64,000 nucleotides of DNA from Gongronella butleri (taxonomy: Eukaryota > Mucoromycota > Mucoromycetes > Mucorales > Cunninghamellaceae), in NCBI GenBank assembly GCA_025201375.1, contig JAIWZP010000018.1, positions 372,001-436,000 on the forward strand, written 5' to 3'. Shown here piece by piece: positions 58,488-64,000 of this stretch. Both the position numbers and the translations under genes were made by a program. Positions within the stretch are counted from its first letter, which is position 1; each line of letters opens with the position of its first letter. The notes below the pieces were generated by a model. It saw only the letters and a program-made list of their open reading frames with translations, ran no database searches and had not been told where the DNA came from.

Positions 58488-61316
58488 AGGCTGCCAAGAG
58501 GGAGAGGTGAAAAAACAAGGGGCGAAGGACTGATCAAGGGCATGTTGCTAAGCTTACAATGGCAATGCGGATAAATTTAGTAATCACACGGGCGCGTACT
58601 GCCAATGACCTTGTGCGCACAATCTCCGACGCGACCCACTGACAAGTCTGACAGAAACAAACAGAGAGAAACAGGGGGGGATGAGCCATTGTTGCGTACG
58701 GTATTGTAAATAATGGCGCAATGGCCACATTTTTCTCCTTTTTTTTGATACCTTGTTAAAGAATCCAATGAGCTGCTCAACGCCATCTTGCAATTGAGCC
58801 TCGTGCGACAGCACCGTGCCCTTTGAACGCTTGCGCCAGCGCAATTCCACAAGTTCGTGCCAGGTGACTTGTTGGAGCATTTCTTGCTCCATCATACAGA
58901 ATTGCTGGGCAATGATTTCGGACCTGTACATGAGAATGTCGGATTGATGGTCTTGCAAGGGTGTCGATATGGCCTTGGCGGCCAGCGCTGCATGTTCTTT
59001 CGCCATGGCGGCCGGCATCGAGACCACGGACCGCTCGAACCGATCGAGATGATGCGAAATGGAGCCCTCTGGCCCGTCATCACTATAGTACGACACGCAG
59101 CGTGTCTTGTCGTAGTGCGCATTCATGCGGCGCGTGAAGAGTCGTCGCCGAGGGGGCTGTTGCACTGGCGACGGTGAGTGTGCGTGCGAGCACATGGGAT
59201 GATGTGCTGTTTGTTCATCACTGGAGCCAAAAGAGGATGAGGACGAGGTCGAAAGCGAATCTTTGGCTGACGCGAACCAGCGCGCTGGACGGCCGGTCAA
59301 AAATGATTTTTTTCGCATGCGGTGAGGTTGGCTGTCAGGCGATGAGGGCGCATCCGGCATCATCAATGCGTGACATGCGCAATTGGTCGTCATGGACGCT
59401 GACCCGTCTATTGAGTGCCATCCCTGGAGGACAACCTGGTAGACGGCCGGCAGTGAGCGTTTGATGGACTGGAGTCCGCCTTGCCACGCGTCATGCAAAC
59501 CATGATGACGCGGTAAAGAGCCCATAGACTGGCTGACACTGCTGTTTGTGCTGATTCCCGAGGTTGGGCGCGGCTTGGACGAAAAGAGGCTGCTGCTGGC
59601 CTTGCTGCGCATTGTATCGCGCTTACTGCTATGGCCGCTACTGCTCGTCGACGCACGAAATTCGGTTTTTGCGGCTTCATCCATGGCCAATGGCGACGGG
59701 TACGTGTGGAATTGCTTTTTTTGCACCTTGAGAAGATGGCGTAATTGGCGAATAATGCGCTCGTCACGCGGCGATGTCTGCATCAAAGGGTGGTCTCGGA
59801 CCTTGGACAAGAATGTGCAAAGCATGAAGCGCAATGACCGTGACACCATAAAATCGTGCTCCCAATAATGGCCGATCCAGTAGCGTAGCACAACAAAGGT
59901 CCTTTTGACAAAAAAAAAAAAAAAAGAACGCGTCAATTTCTCTGCATGGCAAACATTTTTTTTTTGATTTTTGATATTTTGGTCCTGGACATGTACCTGA
60001 TGCGCACCAATCGCCGTGTGTCCGAATCATCCTTTAGTGCCCAGCGAAACCGCAAGATGAGCAGTTTACAAAGTCTCACTGGCGTCATGAATTCACGAAA
60101 AGTCAAGAAAAAATCCACCATAAGATCCGCGTCTAGACAATTAGGCGAAAAAAAGAAGGAATGGTAAGCAATTAAGGAAGCAAGCCCATTGTTTGCGTGC
60201 TTGTCCGTCGCTGTTTTGTCCAAACACGGCAATGTAAATTAATCAATGTCCCCCCCTCCTCCCCCACAATGCCAATATTCTCTGGGAGGTTTTTTTTCTT
60301 ACCCAAGTGCCTTGTCATGATCTCCACTAGCTTTTCCACGGTGGCTGAATTCATGATTTTGCCCTGATGTGTGCGCTGGCTATAATGGGTAAAGGCATTT
60401 TCGTCGCCAATAAGCAGGTCAAAAATGCGCATATTGGTTTCAAGTGGCGCGAGCGGAGGTTCCGGCGGCATTTCCGCTTCCATGCTTTGGGCATGCTGCA
60501 ATGCAGGAAGCATCGAGGAAGATGCGATCAGAGATGCTGCATCTGTGCCTACAAATGTTTTTTTTTCTGTGCGTTAGTAATTTCGATCATTGTGTGTAAC
60601 CCGCATTTCAAACAAAAGAGCAATTGAAACAATCAAGAGGCTCACACAACACACAACTTTCACACGCATTTATGCAACCCGCAGGACGAGCGCGTCCTTG
60701 CCATGAGAAATCTCCTGCTTTTCCTTCCTCCTCCACCCCCCTCGTCCCGGTCAGGCCGTCGGGCAGTCACCCCCTTCGTCCTCGGTCATCATCCCCCCTT
60801 TTTTTGGCACATTTGCAATATCCGCGGCGCAAGCATTTGGCCTATTTTACCTGAATTGGCGGGGCATTCAGGAGATTGAGGAGATGCTGTTGGTGGTGGT
60901 GGTGGTGGTGCCAGGGGGGACGGCAGCGTTAGCTTCTCTTGACAATGACCAATTGACATATGCAGGGTCGCAAGGACTGGTTCGCTAACGAATCCTGTTG
61001 TTTGCCAAAGGCATTGGCTGCGTGGCGCAATGGCTGGGTGGTCGTCGTCATCATCTGCACTCGCGACGATCGCCCCCTCGTCGACCAAACAAATACTATG
61101 CCGCCGTCGGCGACGTGGCTGCCGCGGTGCCTGCACGACGGCCGGATCATCCGATTGATAACGATCAAAGTTGCGCTTTAGGTCGCCATACGACTTGGAC
61201 CGACGCCTATTGTTGCCCAATTGGCCAGCCAATGTGCCCATCAGTGAGAAAAACAATGAAAAAGACGCGCCGTTCCCCTTGTCTTACCTTAATTCCAAAA
61301 ACAGAGCCGTCACCAT
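57573..61316 (-). CDS. Ras guanine-nucleotide exchange factor (RasGEF, Cdc25 type)
   Basis: Activates Ras-type GTPases at membranes. Nine exons (61316-61288, 61206-60851, 60548-60303, 60132-59997, 59901-58752, 58647-58558, 58401-58119, 57981-57814, 57721-57573) give 868 residues. The N-terminus is basic and then Pro-rich. A RasGEF_N domain covers ~200-360 (NSATVEKLVEIMTRHL, MVDFFLTFREFMTP). A Ser-rich linker fills most of exon 5. The catalytic domain (~560-840) shows WHELVELRWRKR, VITKFIRIAIKC, NYSTLMQILLGLQSPSVTRL, CIPFLGLYLSDLVF and the C-terminal helices from KHILAFQVLSRGY. The catalytic domain ends with the protein, as usual. No SH3 or PH domain is visible. An intron carries a 44-base homopolymer (58442-58485). 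Confidence 0.93.
58442..58485. repeat. 44-base A homopolymer in a RasGEF intron
   Basis: A run on the + strand, hence a U run in the RasGEF pre-mRNA shortly before the acceptor of the exon beginning at 58401. Similar but shorter tracts occur in most introns of the window. Confidence 0.9.
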
Positions 61317-62534
61317 GAAGAGAGAGAGGGAGATGACTGAGAAGCTGTGATGGGCAGAACAAAAAAAAGAAAGATTGGGAATAAATTCGAGAAAGAAAAG
61401 TAATGAAAAAGCAACAAACAGACGAATGGGATGTTTATCTCCAAAAGGAAGGGGGTAGGATGAACAGATTTGGTGCCAGAGTTGAAGGTACACGCTTTTT
61501 TTTTTGAAAGAGGGGGGGGGAGACACAGATAGGGAGGATGTCATTGGCTCCTTGCCCTTAGTGCGTCTTGGTTTGTTTGCCCCATCATGGAGAGGGGGCC
61601 TGTTCTCATCAAATACAAACACGCATTGAAAATCACTTTTTATGGACCCAATGGATGGGCTCATGTATTTTTTTATGCGCGTCTCGGCGCTGGAAACGCC
61701 CAATTCGTTCGCGCCGAGAGCGGACCGTGGTGCGCAAATGAATTATGGCGCGATCAGCACATGTAGCACAAACGCCAAAAAGCAAAAGCCAAACCTTGCT
61801 TGTCGTGCACTTGCATAACCAGACAAGTGGTCGGCAGATCCATGAGCGTTCCCTTTGCTATTGAAAAAAAAGTTGGCACGCTCTTGGTTATGACGCCAAT
61901 GTGGCCAAAGCATCGTTGGGGGAGCGAGGGGGGAGGCTGACGCGCTCGATATTGGTTATTTTTAGCTGCCAATTGACACAAACAAAAGAAGTCTTCATTG
62001 GGCTTGTCAAATCGAGAAATGGAATGTGCAAATTATGGGCGTGTTGTCAGACCAGGTGACACAAAAGGCAGTAAAAGGATGAATTTGACCCTTGGCCAGG
62101 CTCCTTTTTTTTTTCACGCGTCTGACGGGTTTGCCAAGCATCCCAGTGGTGCATGATGCAGCGCTCCTTTTCCCCTTCATTTTGTCTCTCTCGCTCTTTT
62201 TCTCTCTCTCTTGTTTTTTTTTTCTATTGAATGGCGCCATGGACATCCAGTTGCGCAAGCCATTTGCCCCATGATTGTCGCCACCACGCAGCTCATGGTG
62301 ACAATAAAGAAGAATGAGGGCATTTCCTCGTGACCAGGCAGGGGAGGCGGTATCCAAAAAAGGCATCGCTCCATTTGTTGAGCCCTTGTTGGTCTTCAAT
62401 TTTTTTCCGCGTCTGCCCTGCGTTTTTTGTCTTTTTTTGCGATTTTCCGTCGCAGACGGTGCTTGTTTCTTTTATTTCCTCCTTTTTTTTTTCTTTCTTT
62501 CTTTCTTTGCTGGCAGCCTTTTTTTTTTCCCGCC
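61317..62534. promoter_or_regulatory. 1.2-kb divergent intergenic region, RasGEF / peroxin-domain gene
   Basis: Contains A/T homopolymers, a G run near 61512-61521 and CTTT repeats near 62490-62506. No gene is supported; short Lys- or Phe-rich frames come from the homopolymers. A pyrimidine tract of about 100 bases leads into the ATG at 62535. Confidence 0.5.
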
Positions 62535-63871
62535 ATGGCACCAAAGGACGGCTCACATAGGAGCTTCCACCTCCGAAAGACGCTTGCTGACCTCACGACC
62601 AAGGCACGGACTTCGCGACGCAAGCACCAGGTGATCCCCTTGCCTGCGCTTCCGTCGAATCTGGATGCCAAGGACGACTATGTCTATGATATTCTTTACG
62701 AGTGCCAGCGAGGGTAAAAAGGAAAAAAAATGGAAAAAAATGGCTTGGATACTCATATAAAACGCTCATTTGCCTATTTTTTGATTTAGGTCATGGATGG
62801 TTGGCTACAGCTCCAAGACGTAAAGGCATAATTCATGCTCTCTCACGTTCCCGTGACCGCTCACCCGTCATTGCCCCTATTTTTGTCTTAGACTACTTCA
62901 ATTTGACCCAAATCCGTGGTGCGATGCAAACATGAAGTGCGTGCCATCGAAAAAAAAAAAGGACATCATCCACTCATTTTTTTCTCCTATTCATCTAGTT
63001 TCACGCCAATGAAACCATCCACATTCCAGCTCCCGGATCCGACGTGGGAATGGGTATGACGCGCGCGCTCCCATTGGCGGCTCGGCAAGGATCACTCATT
63101 TTGTTTTTTTTTTTTTTTTGGCTTTTGCTAGGTGAATAAGGAGTGGCTCGTGGATTTGACGGGCGACGTGGACGAGGCCGGGTGGCAATACGCAGTGCGG
63201 TTCCACGGCGCGAAATGGCACGGCAATTACAAGCATTTCCGCTCGTTTGTGCGGCGTCGGCGGTGGATCCGGCTACGACACAAGATGAAGCCGCACGCCG
63301 CCACCGACGCGCAGCAGCAGCACGATACGATACCCGCCGCCACGCCAGCCCGCGTGGGCCAGCTTGTGGACATCGACGACCAAGTGTCCCACCAGCATCA
63401 TCATCATATCTCGGCATCCGCAACCTCTAATGACGACGCAGTGGGCTGGACGACGCGCTTTACGCGTGCCCGCCTCGATCGTGAACGCATCCAAGTGCTG
63501 ACCAACCTCCCTGTCCCTGAAAAAGTCGCTCTGCTGGCCAAACAGACATTGGTATGATTCTTTTTTCTTTCTGGATGCCACGTTTCTCACTTTGGATTCC
63601 TTAGCTCATCGAGCACCTTGACCAACTAGATTTTGAGGACTCCAAGCGGCGCGTGTTACAGGTAAATTCGCCAGGAAAGAGCGATCCTAAAAAGAAAACG
63701 CGGTATTTAGGAGAAATCTCTTTTGTATGATGCTAGGACCTGCTGGCGGCCAAATACACGATTGACCAGGAGCGTCAGGAAGTTTCTCTTTCATCCTTTT
63801 CTTTAGTAGAAAAACAACTCATCGATTCCCTATCATTCTATTCCGACATTTGCTGTATTCTTTCATTTTGA
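62535..63871 (+). CDS. Peroxin-domain protein (Pex24p/Pex30-Spo73 type, PF06398)
   Basis: Seven exons (62535-62713, 62790-62819, 62892-62936, 62999-63053, 63132-63551, 63605-63661, 63737-63871) give 306 residues. The core YDILYECQRG, the GYSSKTLLQFDPNPW join across two short exons, DPTWEWV, WLVDLTGDVDEAGWQYAVRF, WHGNYKHFRSFVRRRRWIRL and later helices match the dysferlin/peroxin C-terminal fold shared by Pex23/Pex30, Pex24 and Spo73. Members with membrane helices shape ER sites for peroxisome and lipid-droplet formation. This one lacks an obvious membrane segment, so it is closer to the short Spo73 type. A His-rich linker lies near residue 195. The end is inferred from frame continuity only. 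Confidence 0.87.
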
Positions 63872-64000
63872 TTCCCTTTTCGTACCTACAATAAAAACAA
63901 AGCCAATGCCATGAACCGACTCTCTTGTTCTTGCCCACTGTATGTAGCAACCTATGCTACAACAACATGTGCACCAGGCAACAGCGTCAAAAAAAAGCCA
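63872..64000. other. Right edge of the window
   Basis: About 130 bases after the peroxin-domain gene, with an AATAAA at 63890 that may serve as its polyadenylation signal. Nothing else is seen. Confidence 0.5.

Overview
The window is nuclear DNA from a fungus, most likely an early-diverging (non-Dikarya) lineage such as Mucoromycota or Zoopagomycota. The fungal call rests on a Yrb30-type RanGTP-binding protein, a KH-like fungal protein of unknown function and a compact, intron-rich layout (about 95 short introns in 18 gene models). The early-diverging placement is inference: respiratory complex I is present (NDUFS4), and there is a plastid/bacterial-type dicarboxylate transporter (DASS) and an MFSD6-like transporter, both uncommon in Dikarya. 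Gene models were assembled by hand from GT-AG (once GC-AG) junctions; in every model the exon phases join into one open frame.

Left part, 1-11 kb: an 11-copy minisatellite of about 95 bp (150-1130), TRAPPC8/Trs85 (-), an unrecognised, apparently frameshifted gene (6937-7643 +), 2.7 kb without genes, and NDUFS4 (+). A ~105-bp sequence at the window start recurs at about 10.01 kb.

Housekeeping block, 11-28.7 kb: peroxisomal Lon (-), glycogen branching enzyme (-), Yrb30 (+), proteasome ATPase Rpt3 (-), a TTC9-like TPR protein (+), a DUF202 membrane protein (-), a PA-TM-RING ubiquitin ligase (+), a TMEM70-like mitochondrial protein (+) and a CRAL-TRIO protein with a C-terminal membrane anchor (-).

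Middle, 28.7-47 kb: a 1121-residue Eco57I-like N6-adenine DNA methyltransferase with introns (+), a 3.9-kb gene-poor stretch rich in TACTGTA sites, a 10-exon KH-like protein (-), the DASS transporter (+) and the MFSD6-like transporter (+).

Right part, 47-64 kb: a 17-exon gene (49101-53372 +) joining an acidic region, two LAGLIDADG-like motifs and 15 C2H2 zinc fingers, whose finger exons arose by tandem triplication of a three-exon block. Just downstream lie a broken copy of the methyltransferase (53817-55906) and two convergent N-terminal fragments of the same family (56145-57090). Then come a RasGEF gene (-) and a Pex24/Pex30-type peroxin-domain gene (+).

The two systems most worth attention are the bacterial-type methyltransferase family (one intact gene, one pseudogene, two fragments) and the LAGLIDADG plus zinc-finger protein, whose domain order resembles the yeast mating-type endonuclease HO. 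The intact methyltransferase sits 16 kb away; only its decayed relatives lie beside the endonuclease-like gene, so a functional link is speculative.
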